From Lewinellaceae bacterium (GTDB lineage: Bacteria > Bacteroidota > Bacteroidia > Chitinophagales > Saprospiraceae), in assembly GCA_020636155.1 (NCBI GenBank), contig JACJYM010000003.1, positions 124,001 through 188,000 of the forward strand: a stretch of 64,000 bases of DNA, given 5' to 3'. This document shows, piece after piece, positions 21,554-31,221 of this stretch. Each line of letters starts with the position of its first letter. Position 1 is the stretch's first letter. The position numbers and the translations under genes were made by a program. The notes beneath the pieces were generated by a model, which was not told the origin of the DNA, made no database searches, and saw only the letters and a list, made by a program, of their open reading frames with translations.

Positions 21554-24500
21554 ATGAAATTGAGAAGCCTGAGTATTAAGGGATTTAAGAGCTTTGCTAA
21601 TGAAACCGTCCTTCATTTTAATGAGGATGTGATTGGCATCGTTGGGCCGAATGGCTCGGGCAAGTCTAATGTAGTCGATGCCATCCGATGGGTTTTGGGT
21701 GAGCAAAAAAACCGAGAATTGAGACTCGAAAAAATGCAGGACATCATTTTTAACGGAACTAAAAAGCGAAAGGAGGCCAACTCTGCCAGCGTCACACTTA
21801 CTTTTGATAATACCAAGAATCTCATTTCTACAGAATTCAATACGGTAAGCATTAGCCGAATTCTCTACAGAAGTGGTGAGAGTGAGTATCGATTGAATGA
21901 TGTCTCTTGCAGGCTTAAGGACATCCGGTCGATGTTTTTGGATACGGGCATAGGCAGTGATTCGTACGCCATCATTGCACTGGGAATGGTCGATGATATT
22001 CTCGCTGATAAGGAGCAGGCACGTAGAAAAATGTTTGAACAGGCGGCGGGAATTTCAAAGTTCAAAGAAAGGAAAAAGGAAACATTAAGTAAACTAAGTC
22101 TTACCAATGCCGATTTGGATAGGGTAGAAGACATCCTTTTTGAGCTTTCAAATAACCTGAAACTCTTAGAGAGACAGGCAAAAAGGGCTCAGAAATACCT
22201 CGATATTAAGGAAAAATATAAGGAGAAAAGCATTGCTTATGCTCGATTGCTTGTTTCTGATTACAAAAATGATTTTAAAAACATAGAAAGTCGCCTCAAC
22301 GAAGAACTAGATAAATACCGAAACTACGAGGCAGAAATTCATCTCAATGAGGCCAATTTACAGGCAGAGAAATCAAAAAACTTAGACAAAGAAGTCAATC
22401 TCTCCGAGAGTCAAAAAAAACTCAATGCTCTGGTTTCTGAAATCAGAGGTAAGGAGGAAGAAAAAAATCTCTTGGCACAAAAGAAGGATTTTAGAAATCA
22501 AGGGGTAAAAAATCTGAACCGAAATCTGGAAGACATCACGAAGAACATTGAAAGACTCGAAACTGAAAAAAACCTTTTGACCGAAAAAATTAATCAAGAG
22601 ATCATTAAAGAAGCAAGCCTGATGGAGGTCATGCGTCGGAATAAAGAGGATCTAGATACCAAACGAGAATTACATAATAAGTCGAAATCAGAATACGACA
22701 ATACCATAAGGTTACGACAGCAAAAAGAACAAAAGTTATTCGCTCTCGAGAAGGAGATGGCATTGACTGAAAATAGTATTGAGAATTTTAGATCAGATGC
22801 AAAACGCTTTCACTCAAATATTCAGGATCGGCTCGACCAACTCAACAATTCAAAATCTAGACTTAAAGAATTGAATGATGCGATTAGCCTCAAGAAGGAG
22901 GAACTCGACGGACTCAACGAGCTGGAAACACAGAAAAATGCTAAAATTGCCCAATTTGAACAAGAAGTACGTAATCAAAAAGACAAACAGAGTGCATTAA
23001 GAAGGATGCTCGACGCCAAACAGAATGAGTATGAATTATTGCTCAGCCTGATTAATAGTATGGAGGGATTTCCCGAATCAATAAAATATTTGAATAAAAA
23101 TTGGCGAAAAGACGTACCCTTACTTTCCGATATTTTGGACGTAAAAGAAGATTATAAGGCGGCACTAGAACAATATCTAGAGCCTGTATTAAATCACTTT
23201 CTTGTGAGTGACAAGAACATGGCCGCTGAAGCCATCAAGATGCTCATCACAGGTCAAAAGGGAAAAGCCAATTTTTTCGTTCTCGACGAAATTTCAGGCA
23301 TTTCCGAGCATCCAAGTATTAAAAATCCCTTTCTCACGCATGCGGTTGATTATGTCAATGTGGAAAACAAATATTTAAACCTTATAAACAAACTACTCGA
23401 AAATGTCTATTTCACGGATGAAGATATCGTGGATTTTGAGTGGGAAGGATTGAAGGATGATACCATAATTCTCTCAAAAAATGGAACTCATTTGCGTACA
23501 CAGTATCAATTGTCAGGCGGATCCGTTGGATTGTTTGAAGGGAAAAAGATTGGTCGAAAAAAGACTTTGGAAGATCTTTTGAAATACATTCAAAAATCAA
23601 AATCAGACCTCGAAAAGATTGATGCCCAGATTACTAAATTGAATAACGAAATCAATGCTTTAAAATCCAATGTCAAGAAAGGAGAGATAGATGAGTTGAA
23701 CCACGAAATTAAAACCAGTGAACAAGAATTGGTTAAATTTTCGACCATGGTAGAAACCATTGAAGCATCAAATAAAAAAGATCAACACAGCATCGTAGAA
23801 ATCGAACTCAAAGTAGACCAACAAACGATAAAACTCAATAATCTAGGTCTAGAATACCAGCAGTACAAGGAAAACTTATCCAATCCCGAAAACGTATCTG
23901 ACGTGAATGATACCCAGATACAAGCACTCGCTGAAGAGTTGAGCAAATCGTCTGAATTATACAATAGTTCTAATATCGAGTATATAAAACAACAAAATTA
24001 CCTGTCCAATCTCAACAAGGAGGCGGACTATCAGAGGTCGAGATTGGAGGAACTAACTTCAAGGAGGGACAAAGACGAGAGACAGTTAAAATACTACCTC
24101 GAAGAGGTGAATAATTTTGAAATCCATCTAAAGTCACTCCAAAGCGAAATTGAAGAAAAATACATTCAGAAAAAGAATTCTGAAGAACAACTCAACGAGG
24201 CTGAGCAAGCATTTTATGAGGCAAGAAAGAAAATATTGAAAATAGAGGATCAGTTAAAACTCTTGACACGAAACCTAAATCAACAGCAATTACTCATTCA
24301 AAATTTGAAAGATCAACACACCGATATCAAATTCAAAATCAGTGGCCTGAGTGAGAGATTGAGGATTGAATTTAATATCAACATCAATGAAGTCATCAAT
24401 CAAGAGCCTGAAAACTCTGAATCAGAAGTTATTGACAAGGTGATGGCTGATGAAGAGTTAAGTCGGTTGAAACACAAAATTCAAAATTTCGGTGAGGTAA

Positions 24501-25120
24501 ACCCCATGGCGGTGCAGACCTATAATGAGATGAAAGAAAGGCATGACCTTATCAACACCCAAAGAGCGGATATTCTGGAAGCACAAAAATCACTTGAATC
24601 TACAATTAAAGAAATTGAAACGACGGCTACAGAGCAATTCCTCGATGCATTTAACAAAATTAGACATCATTTTATCGATGTATTTAGAAGCTTATTTACT
24701 GAGGATGACACCTGTGATTTGATACTACTAGATGAAGATAATCCTTTGGAATCTGACATTGAAATCATTGCCAAGCCCAAAGGAAAACGACCTAAATCAT
24801 TGAGTCAGCTATCTGGGGGAGAGAAGACGCTGACGGCTACGGCCTTGCTGTTTGCACTTTATCTTTTAAAGCCAGCACCGTTCTGTATATTCGATGAAGT
24901 AGATGCTCCATTAGACGATGCCAATATCAGAAAATTCAACAAAATCATTCAAAAATTTTCAAAAGATTCTCAATTCATCATCGTCACTCACAATAAATCT
25001 ACCATGGCAGAAGTCGATATTTTGTATGGGGTCTATATGCAAGAATTGGGGATATCAGAAGTGACACCTGTCGATTTTAGGTCTTTAGAACACAAGGACT
25101 ATTTCACCAATCTCAATTAA
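21554..25120 (+). CDS. smc: chromosome segregation ATPase SMC
   Basis: Condensin subunit that loops and compacts the chromosome, with ScpA/ScpB as partners (not in this window). 1188 residues from the ATG at 21554, typical length. N-terminal half of the ABC head with SIKGFKSFANET and Walker A GPNGSGKSNVVDAIRW. Long coiled coil to ~500; hinge domain ~515-670 (SLINSMEGFPESIKYL ... TQYQLSGGSVGLFEGKKIGR); returning coiled coil to ~1020. The C-terminal head has the ABC signature LSQLSGGEKTLTATALLFAL and Walker B PAPFCIFDEVDAPLDDANI. Followed 8 bases later by queG, so probably co-transcribed. It is the first core gene to the right of the accessory island. Confidence 0.98.
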   Translation: MKLRSLSIKGFKSFANETVLHFNEDVIGIVGPNGSGKSNVVDAIRWVLGEQKNRELRLEKMQDIIFNGTKKRKEANSASVTLTFDNTKNLISTEFNTVSISRILYRSGESEYRLNDVSCRLKDIRSMFLDTGIGSDSYAIIALGMVDDILADKEQARRKMFEQAAGISKFKERKKETLSKLSLTNADLDRVEDILFELSNNLKLLERQAKRAQKYLDIKEKYKEKSIAYARLLVSDYKNDFKNIESRLNEELDKYRNYEAEIHLNEANLQAEKSKNLDKEVNLSESQKKLNALVSEIRGKEEEKNLLAQKKDFRNQGVKNLNRNLEDITKNIERLETEKNLLTEKINQEIIKEASLMEVMRRNKEDLDTKRELHNKSKSEYDNTIRLRQQKEQKLFALEKEMALTENSIENFRSDAKRFHSNIQDRLDQLNNSKSRLKELNDAISLKKEELDGLNELETQKNAKIAQFEQEVRNQKDKQSALRRMLDAKQNEYELLLSLINSMEGFPESIKYLNKNWRKDVPLLSDILDVKEDYKAALEQYLEPVLNHFLVSDKNMAAEAIKMLITGQKGKANFFVLDEISGISEHPSIKNPFLTHAVDYVNVENKYLNLINKLLENVYFTDEDIVDFEWEGLKDDTIILSKNGTHLRTQYQLSGGSVGLFEGKKIGRKKTLEDLLKYIQKSKSDLEKIDAQITKLNNEINALKSNVKKGEIDELNHEIKTSEQELVKFSTMVETIEASNKKDQHSIVEIELKVDQQTIKLNNLGLEYQQYKENLSNPENVSDVNDTQIQALAEELSKSSELYNSSNIEYIKQQNYLSNLNKEADYQRSRLEELTSRRDKDERQLKYYLEEVNNFEIHLKSLQSEIEEKYIQKKNSEEQLNEAEQAFYEARKKILKIEDQLKLLTRNLNQQQLLIQNLKDQHTDIKFKISGLSERLRIEFNININEVINQEPENSESEVIDKVMADEELSRLKHKIQNFGEVNPMAVQTYNEMKERHDLINTQRADILEAQKSLESTIKEIETTATEQFLDAFNKIRHHFIDVFRSLFTEDDTCDLILLDEDNPLESDIEIIAKPKGKRPKSLSQLSGGEKTLTATALLFALYLLKPAPFCIFDEVDAPLDDANIRKFNKIIQKFSKDSQFIIVTHNKSTMAEVDILYGVYMQELGISEVTPVDFRSLEHKDYFTNLN

Positions 25121-25128
25121 TTGTACGC

Positions 25129-26064
25129 ATGCCTATGGATGCGAGACAAAAAACAAACTGGGTTAAAGAGAAACTAATTCATCTTGGATTTTCCTCAGTT
25201 TCGGTCGCTAAAGCAGAGTTTATGGAGCCGGAAGCAAGGAGATTGGAACAGTGGCTTAACCAAGGATTTCACGGAGAAATGGGTTACATGGAAAATTACT
25301 TTGAGCTGAGAGTTGACCCACGTAAATTGGTCGATGGTGCTAAATCTGTGATTTGTCTTTTGTACAATTATTACAATCCCAACAGTGAGTTGAGTTCTGA
25401 ATCTCCCAAATTATCCATGTATGCCTACGGCAGAGATTATCATAAAGTGATAAAGAAAAAACTCAAGGCATTTTTACGTGAACTGAAGGGAGAATTTGGT
25501 GATATTAATGCCAGAGCATTTGTGGATTCGGCGCCAGTGCTAGAGAGAGATTGGGCTCGACGATCAGGGCTGGGGTGGGTCGGTAAGCACACTTTACTGA
25601 TTTCTAAACAAAGAGGTTCTTATTTCTTTTTGGCGGAAGTCATCATGGATTTGGAATTGGAATATGACCAATCGATAAGAGATCATTGTGGCACCTGCAC
25701 ACAGTGTATTGATGCCTGTCCTACGGATGCCATCTCGCCAAAAGGCTATGTAATGGATGGTTCCAAATGCATTTCTTATTTGACCATTGAGAAGAAGGGG
25801 GACATTCCCTCTGAATTTAATGACAAGATGGAAGGGTGGATGTATGGCTGTGATATATGCCAGCAAGTATGTCCGTGGAATCGATTTTCAAAACCCCATT
25901 CTGAGGCAGCATTTTTACCAAATAATGAGCTGACCTCAATGCGAAAAATAGATTGGCTTAATCTGAGTGAAGAGCAATTCAATCAACTGTTTGAAGGCAG
26001 TGCCGTCAAGCGAACCAAATATGAAGGATTGAAAAGAAATATTGAGTTTTTAGATTTGCGTTAA
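25129..26064 (+). CDS. queG: epoxyqueuosine reductase
   Basis: Last step of queuosine synthesis in tRNA: cobalamin- and Fe-S-dependent reduction of epoxyqueuosine. 311 residues; the N-terminal domain (GFHGEMGYMENYFELRVDPR region, CLLYNYY) binds cobalamin, FVDSAPVLERDWARRSGLGWVGKHT is the family signature. Two 4Fe-4S clusters are bound by CGTCTQCIDACPTDA and CDICQQVCPWN. Shorter than proteobacterial QueG, which carry a HEAT tail; the short form is common in Bacteroidota. Its stop overlaps the convergent next gene by 4 bases. Confidence 0.95.
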   Translation: MPMDARQKTNWVKEKLIHLGFSSVSVAKAEFMEPEARRLEQWLNQGFHGEMGYMENYFELRVDPRKLVDGAKSVICLLYNYYNPNSELSSESPKLSMYAYGRDYHKVIKKKLKAFLRELKGEFGDINARAFVDSAPVLERDWARRSGLGWVGKHTLLISKQRGSYFFLAEVIMDLELEYDQSIRDHCGTCTQCIDACPTDAISPKGYVMDGSKCISYLTIEKKGDIPSEFNDKMEGWMYGCDICQQVCPWNRFSKPHSEAAFLPNNELTSMRKIDWLNLSEEQFNQLFEGSAVKRTKYEGLKRNIEFLDLR

Positions 26065-26630
26065 GCCTTCACTTCTTGCAATGCCAATGACCTATTGGTA
26101 ATCCATGCATAACTGTAAAACAGTATGAAAGAAAAAATCAAATTACTCACCAAAGTCATCGTGCTAAACGGAATGGCAAGAATGTAACTTTCCATCAAGC
26201 CAGCGAAATTTTGTGGGTAGATAGAGTTAGGACCTATCCAAGCACCAAAATTAGTAATCAAGAAAAAGATTACAGTCGAAACCAAGGCACCTCCTAAAAT
26301 CCTACCGGCATTGATTTTTTTAAACCAATGACTGCCAAATAACACAATCATCGCATAGGAAAGATAGACTGTCACCATGTAATCAGAGAAAAAAATCAGC
26401 CCGGATTGAGCATTGAAAAATGAATTCAATACCAAATTATTAATTAAAAAATCACTCACATATATCGCCAATAGAGGAATGGCATATTTCCAAATTTTTT
26501 TAGAATACATGGCGGATCCAAACAGAGCAATGCTCGCAAAAGGATTGAAATTATCAACAAATGGTATCAACCTGAACAACGCAGTCACTATTACCAATAC
26601 TGAAACTAAAAAAAATTTATTTGTCTTCAT
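26061..26630 (-). CDS. DUF6580-type integral membrane protein
   Basis: 189 residues with five to six hydrophobic helices, beginning with LVSVLVIVTALFRLIPFV. The motif NFNPFASIALFGSAMY followed by KKIWKYAIPLLAIYVSDFLI is typical of DUF6580 proteins, whose fold resembles the S-component of ECF vitamin transporters (knowledge of the family; ligand unknown). C-terminal overlap with queG on the other strand is 4 bases. It has its own promoter box. Confidence 0.75.
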   Translation of the reverse strand: MKTNKFFLVSVLVIVTALFRLIPFVDNFNPFASIALFGSAMYSKKIWKYAIPLLAIYVSDFLINNLVLNSFFNAQSGLIFFSDYMVTVYLSYAMIVLFGSHWFKKINAGRILGGALVSTVIFFLITNFGAWIGPNSIYPQNFAGLMESYILAIPFSTMTLVSNLIFSFILFYSYAWITNRSLALQEVKA

Positions 26631-26649
26631 TTTTCAAACGTGTTGATTA

Positions 26650-26657
26650 CAAAGGTA
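26650..26657 (-). promoter_or_regulatory. -7 promoter box of the DUF6580 gene
   Basis: Minus strand TACCTTTG (TAnnTTTG), 19 bases upstream of the ATG at 26630. It lies just before the end of purB. Confidence 0.45.
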
Positions 26658-26672
26658 GGAAAAATTTTATCA

Positions 26673-28004
26673 TTAAAAATATCCGACATAGTTGTAGGGC
26701 GATATTTCTAATAGCTCCTGTTTTACATTTTCATTTACGTCGAGTGTTTGAATAAATTTAATGAGGCTTTGCTGCGTGATTTCGGTATTACCTCGGGTGA
26801 GTTCCTTTAGTTTTTCGTAAGGTTTATCGATGCCTTCTCGACGCAATATATTCTGAATCGCCTCAGCCGTGACCGCCCAATTCTTATCTAAATCACCTTG
26901 GAGTTTTTTCTCATTCAGCTCTAATTTTGTCAAACCCTTCAAAATAGAAAGCAAGGAGATAAGTGTATGTGCAAACGGCACCCCTACATTTCGCAAGACG
27001 GTGCTATCTGTCAGATCTCGTTGCAGTCTTGATATGGGCAATTTCTCCGCAAGATGGGAAAAAAGAGCATTGGCAACACCGAGATTTCCTTCCGCATTTT
27101 CAAAATCTATGGGGTTGACCTTGTGAGGCATCGCCGAGCTGCCCACCTCGCCAGCAATGACTTTTTGTGTAAAATATTCCATAGAAATATAAGTCCATAT
27201 ATCTCTGCAAAAGTCAATTAATATCGTATTTATCCTCATCCAACTTTGACATAGAGCAGCTAAGTCATCATAATGGGCTATCTGGGTCGTGGTCTGATAT
27301 CTTTCCAATCCAAGATTCTCAATAAATGCATTTGCAAAATCGACCCAATTCCTGTGAGGATACGCTATTTTATGGGCATTTAGGTTGCCAGTAGCACCAC
27401 CAAATTTAGCTTTTAAGGTAATACTAGATCGAAGTATCATTTCATTTTCTAGCCTTTCGACAAAGACAAATATTTCTTTTCCTAAAGTCGTCGGACTAGC
27501 CGGCTGCCCATGGGTTCTCGCAAGCATAGGGATGCCCTGATATTTCATAGACAAGTCGATCAAATGCTCCAATAATGAGGACAATGTAGGCACAATGACC
27601 TCGCTTAGTGCATTTTTTATCATCAAAGGGAAAGCCGTATTGTTAATATCTTGTGAGGTCAATCCGAAGTGTGTAAACTCTAAGATTTTATCAAATCCTC
27701 GCTCTGCCAATATTTCTTTAATGTAGTATTCGACCGCTTTGACATCATGATTGGTGACCTTCTCAATCTCTTTTACTTTGACGGCTTCTATTTCATCGAA
27801 TCCCTTTAATATTTCAGATTTTACTACTTGGAACTGAACCAATTCATCGTTTGAAACCAATTCTAAATCCATAATCAGAGCCTCTAAATACTCCAATTCG
27901 ACGTAAATTCTATATTTAATCAGTGCATATTCACTAAAAAAAGGACTCAATGATTGGGTTTTACTTTGATATCTTCCATCTATCGGAGAAATGGCTTTTA
28001 ACAT
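26673..28004 (-). CDS. purB: adenylosuccinate lyase
   Basis: Cleaves SAICAR and adenylosuccinate, two fumarate-releasing steps of purine synthesis. 443 residues. Of the E. coli PurB type: starts AISPIDGRYQSKTQSLSPFFSEYAL (in part), then NHDVKAVEYYI, the catalytic region FTHFGLTSQDINNTA, ARTHGQPASPTTLGKE, and the superfamily signature GSSAMPHKVNPIDFENAEGN. Starts 2 bases after the stop of ppk, so the two are in one transcript. Confidence 0.97.
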   Translation of the reverse strand: MLKAISPIDGRYQSKTQSLSPFFSEYALIKYRIYVELEYLEALIMDLELVSNDELVQFQVVKSEILKGFDEIEAVKVKEIEKVTNHDVKAVEYYIKEILAERGFDKILEFTHFGLTSQDINNTAFPLMIKNALSEVIVPTLSSLLEHLIDLSMKYQGIPMLARTHGQPASPTTLGKEIFVFVERLENEMILRSSITLKAKFGGATGNLNAHKIAYPHRNWVDFANAFIENLGLERYQTTTQIAHYDDLAALCQSWMRINTILIDFCRDIWTYISMEYFTQKVIAGEVGSSAMPHKVNPIDFENAEGNLGVANALFSHLAEKLPISRLQRDLTDSTVLRNVGVPFAHTLISLLSILKGLTKLELNEKKLQGDLDKNWAVTAEAIQNILRREGIDKPYEKLKELTRGNTEITQQSLIKFIQTLDVNENVKQELLEISPYNYVGYF

Positions 28005-28006
28005 GC

Positions 28007-30103
28007 TTATTTTTCTTTTTCTTTTAATAAATCTTGATTCGCTTTTTCTTCCATTCGTTTGGTGTAATAATAGGTTTCGACCTGACTTCTAATCGAAAGA
28101 TCAGAGGTATTGCGCTTATATTCATTGGTCAGTTCTCCATCCAATATCCGTGCTTTAATATTGTCATTAAGTTGAATGTTTAGACAAGTTCTTACCATGT
28201 TTTTTATATTCAAATCCAGAATTGGAAACATAGTTTCGATTCTATAATGCAAATTTCTTACCATCCAATCGGCACTACTCAAGTATATTTCTTCTTTTCC
28301 ACCATTTCCAAAAACAAATACTCTCGCATGCTCCAAAAATCTATCAACAATGGAAATACTACTTATATTTTCACTTATATTTTCGACATTTGGCACGAGG
28401 CAGCAGATACCTCTGATGATCAACTGAATTTTTACACCTGCTTGACTGGCTTCGTATAATTTATTTATCATTTCTTCATCTTGTAAGCTATTCATTTTCA
28501 ATATCATATACGCATTCACCTTTTTTTGAGCATTTTCGATTTCACGATCAATAAGTGCCAGTAGTTTTGGCTTGAGATTGAACAATCCGACACCCATTTG
28601 CTCGAAAGGCTTATTAGGTAGTTGCTTGGTTTCGAGATATGAAAATATCCGTGCAGCTTCACTGGTCAGCCGCTGGTCAGTGGTAAAAATTCCCATGTCA
28701 CAATAGATTTTAGCTGTGTCCTCATGGAAATTTCCGGTACCCATATAGCAGTATAGCATGGGACTTCCGGCACTTTCTATCCTCCTGACGAGTGCAAGTT
28801 TTGAATGCACTTTGTAACCCGGCAAGCTATATCTTACGTTGACTCCGGCGGATTCTAGCTCTTCACCCCACTTAAGATTGGCCTCTTCATCAAATCTCGC
28901 TTTTATTTCTACAAAAGCCGATACTTGTTTTCCGTTTTTTACAGCAAGTTTTAGCGCTTTCATGATTCGAGAAATGGAAGCGACACGATACTGGATGATT
29001 TTGATGTGAGTCACATTGACATCTACAGCTGCAGACTCAAAGAATTTGATGACGCTTTCATAGCTGTGGTATGGCAAATGAATAAAGTGGTCTTTTTTTA
29101 TAATCTCTTTAAAGATGTCTTCAGATTCCTCCAAAATTCGAATTGGCAAGGGTGGGAGAGGGACATTTTTTAGGTGTTGTAAATTGAAATCTGGAAATTT
29201 GAAAAAATCAGAATTATTGTGATATCGACCTTCCGGCGAAAGGTCAAATTCTTCAAGTTCAAATACATCCATGATAAATTTTAGCAAATCAGGATTGATG
29301 GTTCTATCATAAACTAACCTTGAAGCCGTGCCAATGTTACGCTTTATTAAGCTCTTTTTTATTTTGTCAAGCAGATCCCCGGAGTATTCATCATCAATGT
29401 ACAATTCGGCATCTCGGGTCAATTTTATTGAATAAGTGTCCTTAACATGAAAACCCGGAAACAATAAAGCTATACTATGCCTTACGATGTCATCAATAAT
29501 AATAATATCACGTTGTCCTTCTTTTTTCGGAGGTAGAACGATGAATCGCGGAAGGTGATCTGATGGAATTTTTACAAATCCAAAATCAGGTTTCTCATCA
29601 TTGGCTTCCTTGTCGATTAGATACAAAGCTAGATATAGAGCGGCATTGTTGAGAAATGGTTTGATTTTCTTTCCTACCATTAATACGGGTTGCACAAATG
29701 GCAGCATGTGATCGTTAAAATAATGCTCGATGTACTCGATTTGCTCTGGCGTCAATTCAGTCCGTTTGACAATGTTAATCTTATTTCTCTTGAGTTGCGG
29801 GATGATTTGGTTTTCGAAAATATCGCTAAAGAGCTCCTGTTGTGAATTTACGATGCTAAGAATTTCTGTCAATACTTCCTCAGGCTCAAAGTTGAGGTCT
29901 TTACGAGTCTTTTTACTGGCTCTAATCAAGCTTCGGTGATTCGCCACTCTTACCCTAAAAAATTCGTCAAGATTGGAAGAGTATATGGCTAAAAACTTGA
30001 CCCGTTCTAGAAGGGGAACACTGGCATCCATGGATTCCTGTAGCACTCGATAATTGAAGCTAAGCCAACTTACATCTCTATGAATTAATGGTGTGACAGA
30101 CAT
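28007..30103 (-). CDS. ppk1: polyphosphate kinase
   Basis: Reversible transfer of the ATP gamma phosphate to inorganic polyphosphate; peripheral membrane enzyme. 698 residues, normal length. N-terminal helical domain begins HRDVSWLSFNYRVLQES; the head domain follows. The two phospholipase-D-like catalytic domains include EIKARFDEEANLKWGEELE and PGYKVHSKLALV, whose histidine (about residue 430) is the autophosphorylated one, then YMGTGNFHEDTAKIYCD and the second histidine region near HARVFVFGNGGKEE. Located between gpsA and purB on the same strand; a 74-base gap separates it from gpsA. Confidence 0.97.
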   Translation of the reverse strand: MSVTPLIHRDVSWLSFNYRVLQESMDASVPLLERVKFLAIYSSNLDEFFRVRVANHRSLIRASKKTRKDLNFEPEEVLTEILSIVNSQQELFSDIFENQIIPQLKRNKINIVKRTELTPEQIEYIEHYFNDHMLPFVQPVLMVGKKIKPFLNNAALYLALYLIDKEANDEKPDFGFVKIPSDHLPRFIVLPPKKEGQRDIIIIDDIVRHSIALLFPGFHVKDTYSIKLTRDAELYIDDEYSGDLLDKIKKSLIKRNIGTASRLVYDRTINPDLLKFIMDVFELEEFDLSPEGRYHNNSDFFKFPDFNLQHLKNVPLPPLPIRILEESEDIFKEIIKKDHFIHLPYHSYESVIKFFESAAVDVNVTHIKIIQYRVASISRIMKALKLAVKNGKQVSAFVEIKARFDEEANLKWGEELESAGVNVRYSLPGYKVHSKLALVRRIESAGSPMLYCYMGTGNFHEDTAKIYCDMGIFTTDQRLTSEAARIFSYLETKQLPNKPFEQMGVGLFNLKPKLLALIDREIENAQKKVNAYMILKMNSLQDEEMINKLYEASQAGVKIQLIIRGICCLVPNVENISENISSISIVDRFLEHARVFVFGNGGKEEIYLSSADWMVRNLHYRIETMFPILDLNIKNMVRTCLNIQLNDNIKARILDGELTNEYKRNTSDLSIRSQVETYYYTKRMEEKANQDLLKEKEK

Positions 30104-30177
30104 ACTTGTTATTCACATTTATTAGCCCCAAAGTTAGCGTTTTTCTAGGCTTTTCTGACTATTTGAAATCTTTATAT

Positions 30178-31212
30178 TTATAAGAAATCGACATCCACTG
30201 CCATGGGATTACTCATGAGATACATCACGGCTTTGTCAATATTGTATCCCTCAAATATGGTCTTGTAAAGCATGATGATGATGGGAAGTTCGAGCTTGTT
30301 TTTAATGGCGAGATGATGAATAATTTTTAATGTCATTACTCCTTCTACTGTGTTGCTGCTATTACTCATCAACTCATTCACGTCAGCACCTTGCCCCAGA
30401 TAAAACCCAAAAGTATAATTTCTACTCAATGGACTCGTCGCGGTTGCTATGAGGTCACCGATGCCGGCCGTTCCTAAAAATGCTTCTCCACTTATTCCGA
30501 GCGAGTTCCCAAAATGGATCATTTCATTTAAACCTCGAGTAATGAGCAAGGCTTCCAGGTTTTTGCCGAGTTCCTTGCCCGCCAAGATACCACTTGCTAA
30601 GGCAATGATATTTTTAAATGCACCAGCTAATTCTGTCCCTCTGAGGTCATTGGAGTGAAAAGCGAAAAAATATTTGCATCCCAAGGCAATTTGACCCGCA
30701 TGCACGACTTCATCAAATTCTGATGCCACGACCGCAGCCGCCGGTTTTCGCATCATGATTTCTTGAGAAAGGTTGGGCCCACTGAGACAGCCGATTCTTA
30801 CGACATTGGTTTCTTGCCTGATGACTTCCGACATAGAACTGATATCCTTATTGGTAAAATTTCCATTTTCAAAATCCTCTTTCGAAATGTTGTGAATGTC
30901 TAGCCCTTTGGTGCCGTGTATAAGAATGTGCCTTGCCCTCAAATGAGAATTGAGCTCTTTCATCAAATCACGGAAATTCTGTGAAGGGACAATTGGAAAT
31001 ATCAATTTGCACTTTTCGGTTACTCTTTCCAAATCATGGGTTCCAATGATATTTTTACTTATCTTATAACCCAGATGCTCATGATTTTCATTAATGTAAG
31101 CGATGGTCTCCGGATTCCTAGAATATAGCAATACCTTAGAATTGTTAGCCAATACACTTGCCATGGCTAAGCCGAATCTACCGGAACCAATTACCCCTAC
31201 TAAATCAGACAT
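30178..31212 (-). CDS. gpsA: NAD(P)-dependent glycerol-3-phosphate dehydrogenase
   Basis: Makes sn-glycerol 3-phosphate from dihydroxyacetone phosphate for phospholipids. 344 residues: N-terminal GVIGSGRFGLAMASVLANN, then IHGTKGLD, GPNLSQEIMMRKPAA, the catalytic lysine in ELAGAFKNIIALASGI, and GTAGIGDLIATATSPLSRN (a GDLxxTCxSxxSRN-type box). Lies 9 bases downstream of yidC on the same strand. Confidence 0.95.
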   Translation of the reverse strand: MSDLVGVIGSGRFGLAMASVLANNSKVLLYSRNPETIAYINENHEHLGYKISKNIIGTHDLERVTEKCKLIFPIVPSQNFRDLMKELNSHLRARHILIHGTKGLDIHNISKEDFENGNFTNKDISSMSEVIRQETNVVRIGCLSGPNLSQEIMMRKPAAAVVASEFDEVVHAGQIALGCKYFFAFHSNDLRGTELAGAFKNIIALASGILAGKELGKNLEALLITRGLNEMIHFGNSLGISGEAFLGTAGIGDLIATATSPLSRNYTFGFYLGQGADVNELMSNSSNTVEGVMTLKIIHHLAIKNKLELPIIIMLYKTIFEGYNIDKAVMYLMSNPMAVDVDFL

Positions 31213-31221
31213 AGTGACCGA

